From an uncultured Prevotellaceae bacterium (GTDB taxonomy: Bacteria; Bacteroidota; Bacteroidia; Bacteroidales; Bacteroidaceae): 64,000 nucleotides of DNA. Position 1 is the first letter of the stretch. Each line of letters opens with the position of its first letter. The position numbers were made by a program, and so were the translations under genes. The notes beneath the pieces are model-generated. The model did not search any database. It was not told the origin of the DNA and saw nothing but the letters and a program-made list of their open reading frames with translations. The stretch covers positions 1 through 64,000 of the forward strand of contig ONCZ01000003.1 in NCBI GenBank assembly GCA_900316445.1, in the 5' to 3' direction. Below, piece by piece: positions 1 through 7,393 of this stretch.

Positions 1-1
1 G

Positions 2-898
2 TGGAAGTCGGACATGTGTAACTTCTCGGTCATGCTGCGTCAGAGCTATGACGGTTCGAGGTACGATCGTGAGGCGAAGAGTGCCGATGCGGTGAGGGTT
101 CATATCGAGCATCTGCTGTGGAACGTCACCCTCTGCGGGACGCCGGATGCCCTTTACCGCGTGGTGCGCAACTACACCGACGGATTCCAGAGCCGTATCG
201 CCGTTGCCCGCACACCCGACAACACCTATGCACGGCTGGAGGATAAGACACCTGTGCTGACCGAACGGCAGACGGAGCGCATCGGGCAGATAGCCCATCT
301 GCTGCCTCTGATGCAGGGTGAGGTGGTGCTGCCGAAGCTGGAGGCCAAGGGTAGGGAGTGGCTGGAGAGAATCCGCATGGAGACGATGAAGAACGATGAC
401 AAGACGAGAGCCCGCCAGCGCTTCCGCATCTGTGTGACGGCACAGCGGATGACCTGCTGCCTGATGCTCTGCAAGGTGTGCGAGCTGCTGATCCAGAAGC
501 ACGGGCTGAACGGTGCGGAGACGCTGCTGAAGCAGAAGCCGACGCTCTGGAAGGAGATGCTGGTGAAGACGCAGACGGCACAGATGCTGGAGACGTACGA
601 CGTGATAGCCGACTCGCTGATGGACAATGCCCTTTTCTTCTTCCGGGAACGTATCGAGAATGCGGTCAACAGCCGGAACTATGCGGGCAATCAGAACGAC
701 GTCAGGATGAGGCGCGGCAAGAACGACTCGATCTATGAGCGGCTGGATCAGCAGTTCACCTTCGCACAGGCCATGCAGCAGAGCGTCATCGAGAAGGGTG
801 CCGGTGTGACACAGAACAGCGTGCAGCAGATGCTGAAGAACTGGCGCAATCAGGGGCTGATTGTACAGACAAATAATGACACGTTCAGAAAAAACTGA
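2..898 (+). CDS. DUF3987-type protein, C-terminal part (5' end outside window)
   Basis: The frame is open to the left edge, so the first ATG at position 14 is probably internal and this is the C-terminal ~300 residues of a larger protein. It is helical and charged and resembles the C-terminal half of DUF3987 proteins, which are common in Bacteroidota genomic islands and often follow a VirE/primase-like N-terminal domain. The molecular function of the family is not established. A tail rich in Gln and Asn (residues about 250-290) may be a winged-helix-like end. It stops about 30 nt before the msrC promoter, so if it belongs to an island, the island boundary lies close to position 900. Family assignment is by recollected resemblance only. 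Confidence 0.55.
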   Translation, partial: WKSDMCNFSVMLRQSYDGSRYDREAKSADAVRVHIEHLLWNVTLCGTPDALYRVVRNYTDGFQSRIAVARTPDNTYARLEDKTPVLTERQTERIGQIAHLLPLMQGEVVLPKLEAKGREWLERIRMETMKNDDKTRARQRFRICVTAQRMTCCLMLCKVCELLIQKHGLNGAETLLKQKPTLWKEMLVKTQTAQMLETYDVIADSLMDNALFFFRERIENAVNSRNYAGNQNDVRMRRGKNDSIYERLDQQFTFAQAMQQSVIEKGAGVTQNSVQQMLKNWRNQGLIVQTNNDTFRKN

Positions 899-931
899 GC
901 GTGTCTTTGTGATTATATAATAAAAAAGGTG

Positions 932-939
932 TACCTTTG
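932..939 (+). promoter_or_regulatory. -7 promoter box for msrC
   Basis: TACCTTTG matches the Bacteroidota -7 consensus TAnnTTTG and lies about 20 nt before the msrC ATG. A GTG just in front of it would add ten residues read from the promoter itself, so it is not the start. Confidence 0.75.
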
Positions 940-958
940 CAAACAAATAACGGAAAGT

Positions 959-1414
959 ATGAAAGAAGAACAATATAAGTTACTGGTCAGCCAGATTGCA
1001 TCGCTGATTGACGGAGAGGGGGATATGATTGCCGTTATGAGCAATGTGGCTGCGGCGATTCACCAGACGATGGGATTCTGGTGGACGGGGTTCTATCGGG
1101 TGATAGGCGACGAGTTGGTGCTTGGTCCTTTCCAAGGCCCGGTCGCATGTATGCATATCCCATGCGGAAAGGGTGTTTGTGGCACAGCCTGGCAACGGGC
1201 AGAGACAGTCATCGTGCCCGACGTTGAGCAGTTCCCGGGGCATATCGCCTGTAGCAGCGAGTCGCGTTCTGAAATCGTTGTTCCCGTGTTTGGCAACGAC
1301 GGTAAGGTGATGGCCGTGCTTGACATTGACAGCGAGCGGCTGGCCACTTTCGATGATACAGACCGCAAGTATCTGGAAGAGATCTGTCAGAGGATCAGGC
1401 TGTCCATCAGATAG
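959..1414 (+). CDS. msrC: Free methionine-(R)-sulfoxide reductase (GAF domain)
   Basis: Single GAF-domain protein of 151 residues that reduces free L-methionine-(R)-sulfoxide in the cytoplasm using thioredoxin. Family hallmarks are visible: WWTGFYRV, the LGPFQGPVACMHIP stretch, GVCGTAWQ, PDVEQFPGHIACSSES and RSEIVVPV. The three cysteines used by the E. coli enzyme (in VACMHIP, KGVCGTAW and HIACSSE) are all present, so it should be active. The ATG at 959 is preferred over an upstream in-frame GTG that falls inside the promoter box. Its 3' end overlaps the convergent azlD gene by 28 nt. Length fits the family. Confidence 0.88.
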   Translation: MKEEQYKLLVSQIASLIDGEGDMIAVMSNVAAAIHQTMGFWWTGFYRVIGDELVLGPFQGPVACMHIPCGKGVCGTAWQRAETVIVPDVEQFPGHIACSSESRSEIVVPVFGNDGKVMAVLDIDSERLATFDDTDRKYLEEICQRIRLSIR

Positions 1415-1698
1415 ACGATGGCGCAGCAGATGGCGGCGACGGGGAAGAGGCCCAGGCGACACCAGGCGGCGATGATGCCGACGATCAGGGCGACGATGCC
1501 CGAGAGGGGCGACAGGGTGGTCTGGATCATACTGGGGAAGGTCATCACGGCCAGCGTGACGTAGGGCACGTAGTAGAGGAAGCTGCGCAGGAATCGGTTG
1601 GTGATCTGACCTTTGATCAGCAGCATCGGCACCACGCGGATCAGGTTCGTGGTGATGATGCCCAGCAGGATGCAGATGATGATGCTATGCTTGTCCAT
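1387..1698 (-). CDS. azlD: AzlD-type branched-chain amino-acid exporter small subunit
   Basis: A 103-residue protein with about three or four hydrophobic helices, matching the small subunit (AzlD) of two-component AzlCD exporters for branched-chain amino acids in the inner membrane. It follows azlC with a 14-nt overlap, the usual order and coupling for the pair. The last 28 nt overlap the 3' end of msrC on the other strand. Substrate is inferred from the family only. Confidence 0.78.
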   Translation of the reverse strand: MDKHSIIICILLGIITTNLIRVVPMLLIKGQITNRFLRSFLYYVPYVTLAVMTFPSMIQTTLSPLSGIVALIVGIIAAWCRLGLFPVAAICCAIVYLMDSLIL

Positions 1699-2350
1699 CG
1701 GCCTCCTCCGTTTTGACAGGTTTCAACCAGGCGGCAACCGCCGAGATCAGGATGGTGAGCACGATGGTACGCGTGCCGCTGCTCCAGCTGCTGACAACGG
1801 GGGCGACGGCACAGGCACCGCTCAGGGCAAAGCTGGCAGCGACGGCATAGAGCACGTGGCGGTCGTCGCGGGCCGGGGGCATGATGATGGCGAGGAACAT
1901 ACCATAGAGCGCCACGCTGAGGGCGGCGACGATGTTGGTGGGCAGCATGCCGCCTGCGATGATGCCGGCGGCACAGCCCGATGCCCAGAAGAGGGTGGAG
2001 ATGAGTGCGGCAGAGTAGGTGTAGGCTGGCGGACAGTATCCCGGATGGGCGATGGATACGCCGAAGACCTCGTCGGTGACACAGCAGGCCATCAGAATGC
2101 GATGGAACCACGAGGTGCCGGGTGCGATCTTCTGGGAGAGGGCGGCACTCATCAGCATATAGCGCAGATTCACTACGAGGCACATCGCGACGATCTCTGC
2201 GTAGGCAGCCTGGGCGGCCACGAGGGTATAGACGCCGTATTCGCCGGCCGAGGCACGCGTAAAGAAGCTGCTAACGAATCCTATAGCAGCTGTCAGTCCC
2301 GCTTGCTTGGCGATGATGCCCAGCGAGAATGCAACGGCAAAGTATCCCAA
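1685..2350 (-). CDS. azlC: AzlC-type branched-chain amino-acid permease
   Basis: Large subunit of an AzlCD exporter with several membrane helices and family motifs such as LRYMLMSAALSQK and CCVTDEVFG. The start is odd. Conserved sequence (GLRIGIPIALGYFAVAF) continues upstream of the only standard start in frame, the TTG at 2350. The frame stays open back to a TAG at 2402-2404, and in that upstream piece there is no ATG, GTG or TTG. The codon right after the stop is GTA, where a GTG or ATG would be expected. Either a non-standard codon is used, or the start codon is mutated and the protein is shortened by about 17 residues. It lies just after the preceding gene, so translational coupling is possible. 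Confidence 0.78.
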   Translation of the reverse strand: MGYFAVAFSLGIIAKQAGLTAAIGFVSSFFTRASAGEYGVYTLVAAQAAYAEIVAMCLVVNLRYMLMSAALSQKIAPGTSWFHRILMACCVTDEVFGVSIAHPGYCPPAYTYSAALISTLFWASGCAAGIIAGGMLPTNIVAALSVALYGMFLAIIMPPARDDRHVLYAVAASFALSGACAVAPVVSSWSSGTRTIVLTILISAVAAWLKPVKTEEADGQA

Positions 2351-2405
2351 GGCTATGGGGATGCCGATGCGAAGTCCTTGAATGATATTCTTGTCCGTTA
2401 CCTAA

Positions 2406-2978
2406 TCAATCGTCAGGGTTACGCTTGTAGTGGAACTCCTGGATGTTGGGGTTCGTGCCCAGGTCGCCTCCGATGGTTGTGGGCTGGATGAGCTTCTGGT
2501 TGTAGTTCTTGCGCATCGGGCCGATACGGAGAAGGAAGTCGTTGAAGTTGGCCGTGGGGATCACCATCCCGTAGATGCCGAAGCCTACGCGCGTACCTTC
2601 TGTCTTGACATTGTTGTAGACATAAGCGGTGCGGAAGAACGAGTGGTTGAAGATTTCCAGACGGTTGTACTTGTCGAACACCTCGCGCCACTCCTGACCT
2701 ACCTTTGTGGTGTCGGCCTTGGTGAAGATGAAGCCGATGTTGTGGACGAAATCGTCGATCTGGTCGCCTCGGATACTGTCGTTCTGTTCCATGCACTGCA
2801 TGATGTTGTCGTTCATCTCGTCGCGCATCTCCTGGTCAGTGGGTTTGGTGAGAACGGCGATGATGAAGAGCACCAAGAGGATGATTGCTAAAATGACAAA
2901 TTTGCCGAGGCAGCTGTGAAGGAACATCTTTCCTACGCTCTCGTTAGTTTTGTAACCTTGGTTGTCTGATGGGTTCAT
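2406..2978 (-). CDS. Membrane-anchored protein of unknown function
   Basis: A 190-residue protein with a short polar N-terminus, one strong hydrophobic segment at about residues 27-45 (KFVILAIILLVLFIIAVL) and a ~145-residue domain predicted outside the cytoplasm, with no lipobox. After the membrane segment comes TKPTDQEMRDEM, reminiscent of the membrane-anchored DUF4359-like proteins of Bacteroidota, but I cannot confirm the family. It sits between folE (6 nt upstream on the same strand) and azlC (stop codons 2 nt apart), so it is probably co-transcribed with both. Function unknown. Confidence 0.6.
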   Translation of the reverse strand: MNPSDNQGYKTNESVGKMFLHSCLGKFVILAIILLVLFIIAVLTKPTDQEMRDEMNDNIMQCMEQNDSIRGDQIDDFVHNIGFIFTKADTTKVGQEWREVFDKYNRLEIFNHSFFRTAYVYNNVKTEGTRVGFGIYGMVIPTANFNDFLLRIGPMRKNYNQKLIQPTTIGGDLGTNPNIQEFHYKRNPDD

Positions 2979-2983
2979 AGTTG

Positions 2984-3577
2984 CTAAATTTGATGATTAT
3001 GAATTAAGTTCATGAATTCCTGCCGGGTCTTGGCCTGGTTGAAGGCGCCGCTGAAGTCGCTGGTGGTGGTGATGGCGTTCTGTTTCTCGATGCCGCGCAT
3101 TTGCATGCACATGTGGCGGGCCTCGACGACGACCATCACACCCAAGGGCTTGAGCGTGTCCTGGATGCAGTCTTTGATCTGCTGCGTCATACGCTCCTGC
3201 ACCTGGAGACGGTGGGCGTAGATATCGACTACGCGGGCTATCTTCGACAGTCCGGTGATGTAGCCGTTAGGGATGTAGGCCACGTGGGCCTTGCCGTAGA
3301 AGGGCAGCATGTGGTGCTCGCAGAGGGAGAAGAAGTCGATATCCTTGACGATGACCATCTGTGAGTAGTCCTCCTTGAACAGAGCGTCGGTGAGCACCTT
3401 GTGGGCGTCCATCTGATAGCCCCGTGTGAGCACCTGCATAGCCTTTGCCACACGCATGGGCGTCTTCAGCAGTCCTTCGCGCTCAGGGTCTTCACCCAGC
3501 AGCGTCAAGATCTGATGATAGTGCGCAGCGAGTTCCTCAACTCCTGACTCCTGACTCCTGACTTCTGTCTCTTTCAT
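2984..3577 (-). CDS. folE: GTP cyclohydrolase I
   Basis: Converts GTP to 7,8-dihydroneopterin triphosphate, the first step of folate/pterin synthesis. The zinc and catalytic residues are visible in [12 protein letters not shown] and [10 protein letters not shown], with [10 protein letters not shown] between them; 197 residues is normal. The N-terminus is unusual: residues about 5-12 read [10 protein letters not shown] and are encoded by copies of the heptamer GTCAGGA (see repeat at 3540-3571). Family N-termini vary, so this is probably harmless. Its ATG shares one base with the stop of the SPOR gene upstream (TAATG), so it belongs to the tpiA-SPOR-folE transcription unit. folK and folB are elsewhere in this window. 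Confidence 0.93.
   Translation of the reverse strand: MKETEVRSQESGVEELAAHYHQILTLLGEDPEREGLLKTPMRVAKAMQVLTRGYQMDAHKVLTDALFKEDYSQMVIVKDIDFFSLCEHHMLPFYGKAHVAYIPNGYITGLSKIARVVDIYAHRLQVQERMTQQIKDCIQDTLKPLGVMVVVEARHMCMQMRGIEKQNAITTTSDFSGAFNQAKTRQEFMNLIHNHQI
3540..3571 (-). repeat. GTCAGGA heptamer repeat (family A, copy 1) inside folE
   Basis: About four imperfect tandem copies of the 7-mer GTCAGGA on the minus strand, translated in frame as VRSQESGV near the FolE N-terminus. Related copies lie at 8225, 16385, 28421 and 31482, all inside genes and all in the coding orientation. Confidence 0.85.
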
Positions 3578-4161
3578 TATGGATAGTAAACGGTTATTTT
3601 CCCTTTGACGATGACGGCGGAGGGGTAGCCCATCTGCTTCACCTGCCGGAGAATGTCGTGTGCCTCCTCGTAGGTGCGGTAGTTGCCGATGCGGCAGATC
3701 CAGCGCGGGGAGTAGAAATGCACATAGACGGGCTCGTTGGGGAAGAGCGTCTTTATCTCCTCGCCTGTGCGCTCAGCCTTCAGACGGTCCGTACGGCCGT
3801 TGCCGCCGGCAAACACCTGCACGCGGAAACCGTTGATCTTCTTGCCGTTCTTCATCATCTTCTTGCGGAGGTCGATGGAGTCGGGCAGTGAGGTGTCGTC
3901 GGTCAAGTCGTTGTCCGTCAGTTTGACGGTCTGCTGCGGCTTGGCGGGTGTCGTGGTGGTAGTCTGAGGCGTCGTTGTCGGCTTGGGCGTCTGAGCTGCC
4001 GTCGGGTTGTTGATGAGTTCGTCGATGACCTTGTCTTGTGTGACGGTCACCTTTCCTTCGCCGATCCTGCTCTGCTGGAGCTGTTCGGTAAAGGTAGACT
4101 GCGCGCCGGCTGCCAGCCAGCAGCCGACACACAGTGCTAATGTCAATGCGAGTCGTCTCAC
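3577..4161 (-). CDS. Secreted SPOR-domain protein
   Basis: A 194-residue exported protein: signal peptide (residues 1-20, ending AAGAQ), a Thr/Pro/Gln-rich linker (about 55-80) and a C-terminal SPOR domain (about 110-190; [40 protein letters not shown]). SPOR domains bind glycan strands denuded of peptide side chains, so a periplasmic cell-wall role is likely. It begins with GTG, overlapping the tpiA TGA (GTGA), and its stop overlaps the folE start. The enzymatic function, if any, is unknown. Confidence 0.75.
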   Translation of the reverse strand: MRRLALTLALCVGCWLAAGAQSTFTEQLQQSRIGEGKVTVTQDKVIDELINNPTAAQTPKPTTTPQTTTTTPAKPQQTVKLTDNDLTDDTSLPDSIDLRKKMMKNGKKINGFRVQVFAGGNGRTDRLKAERTGEEIKTLFPNEPVYVHFYSPRWICRIGNYRTYEEAHDILRQVKQMGYPSAVIVKGKITVYYP

Positions 4162-4919
4162 TTCTTCCAGGCGTCGATGATTCCCTTGAAGTCAGCGGCC
4201 TTCAGTGAAGCGCCACCAATCAGACCACCGTCGATGTCGGGCTTTGCGAACAGCTCGGGAGCGTTGCTGGCCTTGCAAGAACCGCCATAGAGGATGGTGG
4301 TGTCGTCGGCCACAGCCTGACCGTACTTCTCGGCGATGATGCTGCGGATGTAAGCGTGGATCTCCTCAGCCTGCTCAGCAGTAGCGGTCTTGCCGGTACC
4401 GATGGCCCAGATGGGCTCGTAGGCGATGACGATCTTGCGGAAGTCCTCCTCAGAGAGGTTGAACACGCTGCCCTCAAGTTCGGCCTTCACGACCTCGTTC
4501 TGCTTGCCGGCCTCGCGCTCCTCCAGGCTCTCACCGATGCAGAAGATCACCTTCAGGTCGTTCTTCTGTGCGAGCAGCACCTTCTCCTTCAGGATCTCGG
4601 GAGTCTCCTTGTAGTACTCACGGCGCTCAGAGTGGCCGAGGATGACGTACTGGGCTCCTGTTGACTTCACCATCTCGGCAGAAACCTCACCGGTGAAGGC
4701 ACCCTTCTCCTTGTCGGCGCAGTTCTCAGCACCCAGGCCGATGATGTCCTGGTCGAGGAACTGTGCGATAGAAGCGAGGTGAATGAACGGGGTGCAGATG
4801 ACCACACCGCAGTTGGGCTTGTCAGCCTTCAATGTCTCGTTAAGCTCCTTTGCAAGAGCGATACCATCCTGGAGATTCATATTCATCTTCCAGTTTCCTG
4901 CTACGATTTTCTTTCTCAT
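4158..4919 (-). CDS. tpiA: Triose-phosphate isomerase
   Basis: Glycolytic/gluconeogenic interconversion of dihydroxyacetone phosphate and glyceraldehyde 3-phosphate. Full-length TIM barrel of 253 residues with GNWKMN (substrate lysine), LGHSERREY (catalytic His) and [12 protein letters not shown] (catalytic Glu). The ATG at 4917-4919 gives the standard N-terminus [13 protein letters not shown]. The same frame continues upstream without a stop into the membrane protein (see 4158-6122), so a fused product is possible, but an independent start here is more likely. Confidence 0.92.
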   Translation of the reverse strand: MRKKIVAGNWKMNMNLQDGIALAKELNETLKADKPNCGVVICTPFIHLASIAQFLDQDIIGLGAENCADKEKGAFTGEVSAEMVKSTGAQYVILGHSERREYYKETPEILKEKVLLAQKNDLKVIFCIGESLEEREAGKQNEVVKAELEGSVFNLSEEDFRKIVIAYEPIWAIGTGKTATAEQAEEIHAYIRSIIAEKYGQAVADDTTILYGGSCKASNAPELFAKPDIDGGLIGGASLKAADFKGIIDAWKK

Positions 4920-6122
4920 TTTACTTTCTTTTTTATGAATTGGGTTATTATCTGAGTTTTCTGAATGATCTGAGTTTTCTGACTTTCTTTTCTTTTTTCT
5001 GATCCAGTGGGTCCAGGCCCAGAGTCGGTCGGCGAGGGTGAGGAGTACCAGCGGAAGCACGAACCACGTGAGTATCCAGAGGATCTTGCTCGTGACGGTC
5101 TCGGTGGGCAGCTGCCCCAGCGGACTATCTTCCAGCCGGCTGTTGAGATCTTCTTCCGAAGGCAGGGCGTTGTGACTCCATTTGCGGATGACGACGCCGT
5201 TGTGGAGAAGCAGCAGACCCGGGTTCGACCGGATGACGGTCTTCAGGGTGATGTCGTCGGTATTGCAGAACGGATATTCTGCGCCTGTCATATCGCACCA
5301 GCGGCTGATGGCCTTGCCCGTGCTGGCGGTGAGACAGTAGAACGGATAGCCGTGATCCAGACTGTACTCATAGACGTGGTTCAGCTCGTCGAGCTGGGAG
5401 TCGTCGGCCTGTTCCAGATGGGGCGCCACGAGCAGGAACGTGTAGCTGCTGTCGTTGAGCACCGCCTCAGTGATGTCCTCGCCGTCGTCCGTCCGTTCGA
5501 TGAAGAAGTCGGCGTAGGGCGAATCCTCGCCGTCCATCATCTGCAGCCAACCTGCCCTGAGGTCTGCCCCTATGTGATAGGGACGGAAGTCGAACTGGGG
5601 TAGGGTGTAGAGGCTCCGTCCGATGATGACGAACAGAATGAAGGCCACCGAGTAGTTGACCACGATCCACTGGTTCGGTTCGCTGATGAGCCTCGGCTGG
5701 AGGGTAGGCCATTTCCACACGATGACGGCCGCACAGAGCAGCACAACATTCTTCCACAGTGTCTGCCAGTTGGTGAGCACCAGCGCATCGCCGAAGCATC
5801 CGCAGTCGGTGATGGGGTTGGTGAGCGCCAGCCAGAGGGTGAGCGGCGTCATAATGATCATCACCGCGAGCACCACCTTCGACACGAGCCGTCGCCTGAT
5901 GGCGAAGAGCAGACAGATGCCGAGGATGAACTCGACGGTCGCCAGGATCACTGCTGCAGGCAGCGTGAGCGTGTCGGACGCCAGAGTGCTCAGTCCCATT
6001 GCCGTCAGATAGTCGTGGATCTTGTACTGGGTACCTAAGGGATCCACCGCCTTGACGAATCCTGAGAGGATGAACGTCAGGGCGAGTATCATCCGGCAGA
6101 TGTTGACGGCTGTCTTCCTCAC
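4158..6122 (-). CDS. DoxX/MauE-like membrane protein, in continuous frame with tpiA
   Basis: One uninterrupted 654-codon frame. Residues 1-175 hold about five membrane helices and the MauE/DoxX-like motif TDCGCFGDA (Cys107, Cys109), which suggests a membrane redox role. Residues ~200-330 form a soluble, possibly thioredoxin-like region, and 345-365 is another membrane helix. Residues ~375-400 are polar linker, partly a 9-nt-unit repeat giving [11 protein letters not shown]. TpiA follows at 402-654. The membrane protein and tpiA are usually separate neighbours in Bacteroidota (recollection). Here the spacer lost every in-frame stop, apparently through the repeat at 4947-4983. Either a true fusion that would tether TpiA to the membrane, or read-through of two overlapping cistrons. 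ATG overlaps the DUF1599 stop (ATGA). Confidence 0.72.
   Translation of the reverse strand: MRKTAVNICRMILALTFILSGFVKAVDPLGTQYKIHDYLTAMGLSTLASDTLTLPAAVILATVEFILGICLLFAIRRRLVSKVVLAVMIIMTPLTLWLALTNPITDCGCFGDALVLTNWQTLWKNVVLLCAAVIVWKWPTLQPRLISEPNQWIVVNYSVAFILFVIIGRSLYTLPQFDFRPYHIGADLRAGWLQMMDGEDSPYADFFIERTDDGEDITEAVLNDSSYTFLLVAPHLEQADDSQLDELNHVYEYSLDHGYPFYCLTASTGKAISRWCDMTGAEYPFCNTDDITLKTVIRSNPGLLLLHNGVVIRKWSHNALPSEEDLNSRLEDSPLGQLPTETVTSKILWILTWFVLPLVLLTLADRLWAWTHWIRKKKRKSENSDHSENSDNNPIHKKESKMRKKIVAGNWKMNMNLQDGIALAKELNETLKADKPNCGVVICTPFIHLASIAQFLDQDIIGLGAENCADKEKGAFTGEVSAEMVKSTGAQYVILGHSERREYYKETPEILKEKVLLAQKNDLKVIFCIGESLEEREAGKQNEVVKAELEGSVFNLSEEDFRKIVIAYEPIWAIGTGKTATAEQAEEIHAYIRSIIAEKYGQAVADDTTILYGGSCKASNAPELFAKPDIDGGLIGGASLKAADFKGIIDAWKK
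4947..4983 (-). repeat. 9-nt-unit repeat in the DoxX-TpiA junction
   Basis: On the minus strand the units TCAGAAAAC and TCAGATnAT alternate twice. The 9-nt period keeps frame and encodes [11 protein letters not shown] between the membrane protein and tpiA. It resembles the other short-unit repeats in this window. Confidence 0.75.
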
Positions 6123-6664
6123 TCCGATAGTTTAATTACGCCAAAGACCGCATAGTTGATGATGTCCATATAGTTGGCATCGATGCCTTCGGAGACGAGC
6201 GTCTCGCCCCCCAGATTCTCAATCTCCTTGATACGTTCGATTTTCGTCAGGATCAGGTCGGTGTAGCTGCTCACGCGCATACCGCGCCAGGCTTCGTCGT
6301 AGTCGTGGTTCTTGCGCTTCATCAGCTCCAGCGCCTCGTGGGCGAACTGGTCGTAGAGCTTCATCGCCTCTGTATTGTCGATATCGACGGTGTCGGCAAA
6401 GCCCTTCGAGAGCTGGATGAGGCCCACGATGCCGTAGTTGATCAGCGCGATGAACTCCGGCCTGATGCCTTCGCCCACCATCGATTCCTTCTTGATTTCG
6501 AGGGAACGGATGCGCTTGGCTTTGATGAAAAGCTGGTCGGTGAGCGCCGTCGGGCGCAGGATGCGCCACGAGGCTTTATAGTCGTGAAGCTTCTTCTCGA
6601 ACAGGGCCCTGCATTCAGCCAGCGCCTGCTCAAATTGGGCATTTGTCTTCTCCTGATAGTCCAT
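6119..6664 (-). CDS. DUF1599 protein (two tandem DUF1599 units)
   Basis: A 181-residue protein with two repeats of the same domain. Unit one contains [18 protein letters not shown], unit two [17 protein letters not shown]; both are followed by (K)(A/I)(K/E)RI(R/K)xxE and a helical stretch ending in NYG/NYA. DUF1599 proteins occur widely in Bacteroidota and are thought to relate to nucleotide-pyrophosphohydrolase-like helical folds; function is not established. The start at 6664 (MDYQEK) follows a good minus-strand -7 box; the longer upstream frame is repeat and promoter sequence. The ATGA overlap couples it to the DoxX/TpiA frame. Confidence 0.82.
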   Translation of the reverse strand: MDYQEKTNAQFEQALAECRALFEKKLHDYKASWRILRPTALTDQLFIKAKRIRSLEIKKESMVGEGIRPEFIALINYGIVGLIQLSKGFADTVDIDNTEAMKLYDQFAHEALELMKRKNHDYDEAWRGMRVSSYTDLILTKIERIKEIENLGGETLVSEGIDANYMDIINYAVFGVIKLSE

Positions 6665-6672
6665 AATCGGGT

Positions 6673-6730
6673 GCAAAGGTACGAATAAGCGAGCAAAATG
6701 CAAAATAAAATTCGATTTATTTTCATTTTC
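6673..6730 (-). repeat. 57-bp inverted promoter repeat, left copy
   Basis: Read on the minus strand this is nearly identical (about 3 mismatches, including a perfect 38-nt block) to 7316-7372 on the plus strand. Each copy ends in a TACCTTTG promoter box pointing outward, here towards DUF1599 (box at 6674-6681). The pair brackets the lipoprotein gene. Confidence 0.85.
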
Positions 6731-6770
6731 GAGCGAAAGTATCTTCGAGCGGAGCTCAAAGGTACAAATA

Positions 6771-6825
6771 AAAAGTGAAAAGTGAAAAGAAAAGTGGAAA
6801 ATTTCACTTCTCACTCTTCATTTTG
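6771..6825. repeat. Two-arm AAAGTGA heptamer hairpin
   Basis: AAAGTGA-like heptamers (6771-6800) are followed by the inverted units TTTCACT/TCTCACT (6800-6820), giving an imperfect hairpin next to the end of the lipoprotein gene. A second heptamer run in the same style occurs at 7309-7327. Confidence 0.6.
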
Positions 6826-7275
6826 CTTCTGCCGGATGTATCGTATCTTCATACCGAGGGCTTCAAACTGCGTGCGGATGGAGTCGCGGCGCATACGGGT
6901 ACGGGTGAGGTTCGTCAGTTCTTCGGCGGTTGCCGTCAGCGCAGCCTTGTGGGCATCTACCTGTTTCTGCAGGGCCTCCAGTTCACGGTTGGCAAGTACC
7001 AGCAGACTGTCTGTACGCGTCAGTTCCTGCTGGGCGATCTTCAGTTCCACATCCTGGTGCAGCCTGAGGGCGGCCTTCCTTGCCTCGACGATGTCGGGAT
7101 AGGTGCGGCGGAGGGAGTCGATGAGCAGTCGGGCTTCGTCGAGCCGTCCTTCTTCACAGAGTGCGGTGGCCTGCTGGGCGAGCTGTGCTGCCTGCTCCTG
7201 CGGGTTCTCGCCACAGCCGATGAGCAGCAGGGCGGAAGCCAGACAGAGAATCAGTTGTCTTGTCAGTCTTGTCAT
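6811..7275 (-). CDS. Lipoprotein with a coiled-coil domain
   Basis: A 154-residue exported lipoprotein: hydrophobic signal (LILCLASALLLIGCGEN) with the lipobox cysteine in LIGC, then a wholly helical, Gln/Ala/Glu-rich coiled-coil region (about 30-120; QAAQLAQQA, ALQKQVDAHKAALTATAEEL). The start at 7275 (MTRLTRQ) fits the signal peptide and a -7 box at 7294-7301; the upstream extension is promoter. No recognisable enzymatic domain. It is bracketed by the 57-bp inverted repeats at 6673-6730 and 7316-7372. Confidence 0.72.
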   Translation of the reverse strand: MTRLTRQLILCLASALLLIGCGENPQEQAAQLAQQATALCEEGRLDEARLLIDSLRRTYPDIVEARKAALRLHQDVELKIAQQELTRTDSLLVLANRELEALQKQVDAHKAALTATAEELTNLTRTRMRRDSIRTQFEALGMKIRYIRQKQNEE

Positions 7276-7293
7276 ACTTATTATATTTTGTGG

Positions 7294-7301
7294 CAAAGGT
7301 A
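7294..7301 (-). promoter_or_regulatory. -7 box for the lipoprotein gene
   Basis: Reverse complement reads TACCTTTG, about 19 nt before the ATG at 7275. Confidence 0.65.
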
Positions 7302-7315
7302 CTATAAAAAAGTGA

Positions 7316-7372
7316 AAAATGAAAATAAATTGTGTTTTATTTTGCATTTTGCTCGCTTATTCGTACCTTTGC
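7316..7372 (+). repeat. 57-bp inverted promoter repeat, right copy
   Basis: Partner of 6673-6730. It carries the cca promoter box (TACCTTTG at 7364-7371), pointing outward. Confidence 0.85.
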
Positions 7373-7393
7373 AGCCCGAAACAAGAAAGAAGG

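Noticed and set aside
929..961. GTG start for msrC adding MYLCKQITES
   Set aside because: The GTG overlaps the TACCTTTG promoter box; the family start fits ATG 959. The same applies to GTG 44578.
1613..2491. Plus-strand frame of 292 codons
   Set aside because: Opposite strand of azlC/azlD; composition is a shadow, and the azl proteins are clearly recognisable.
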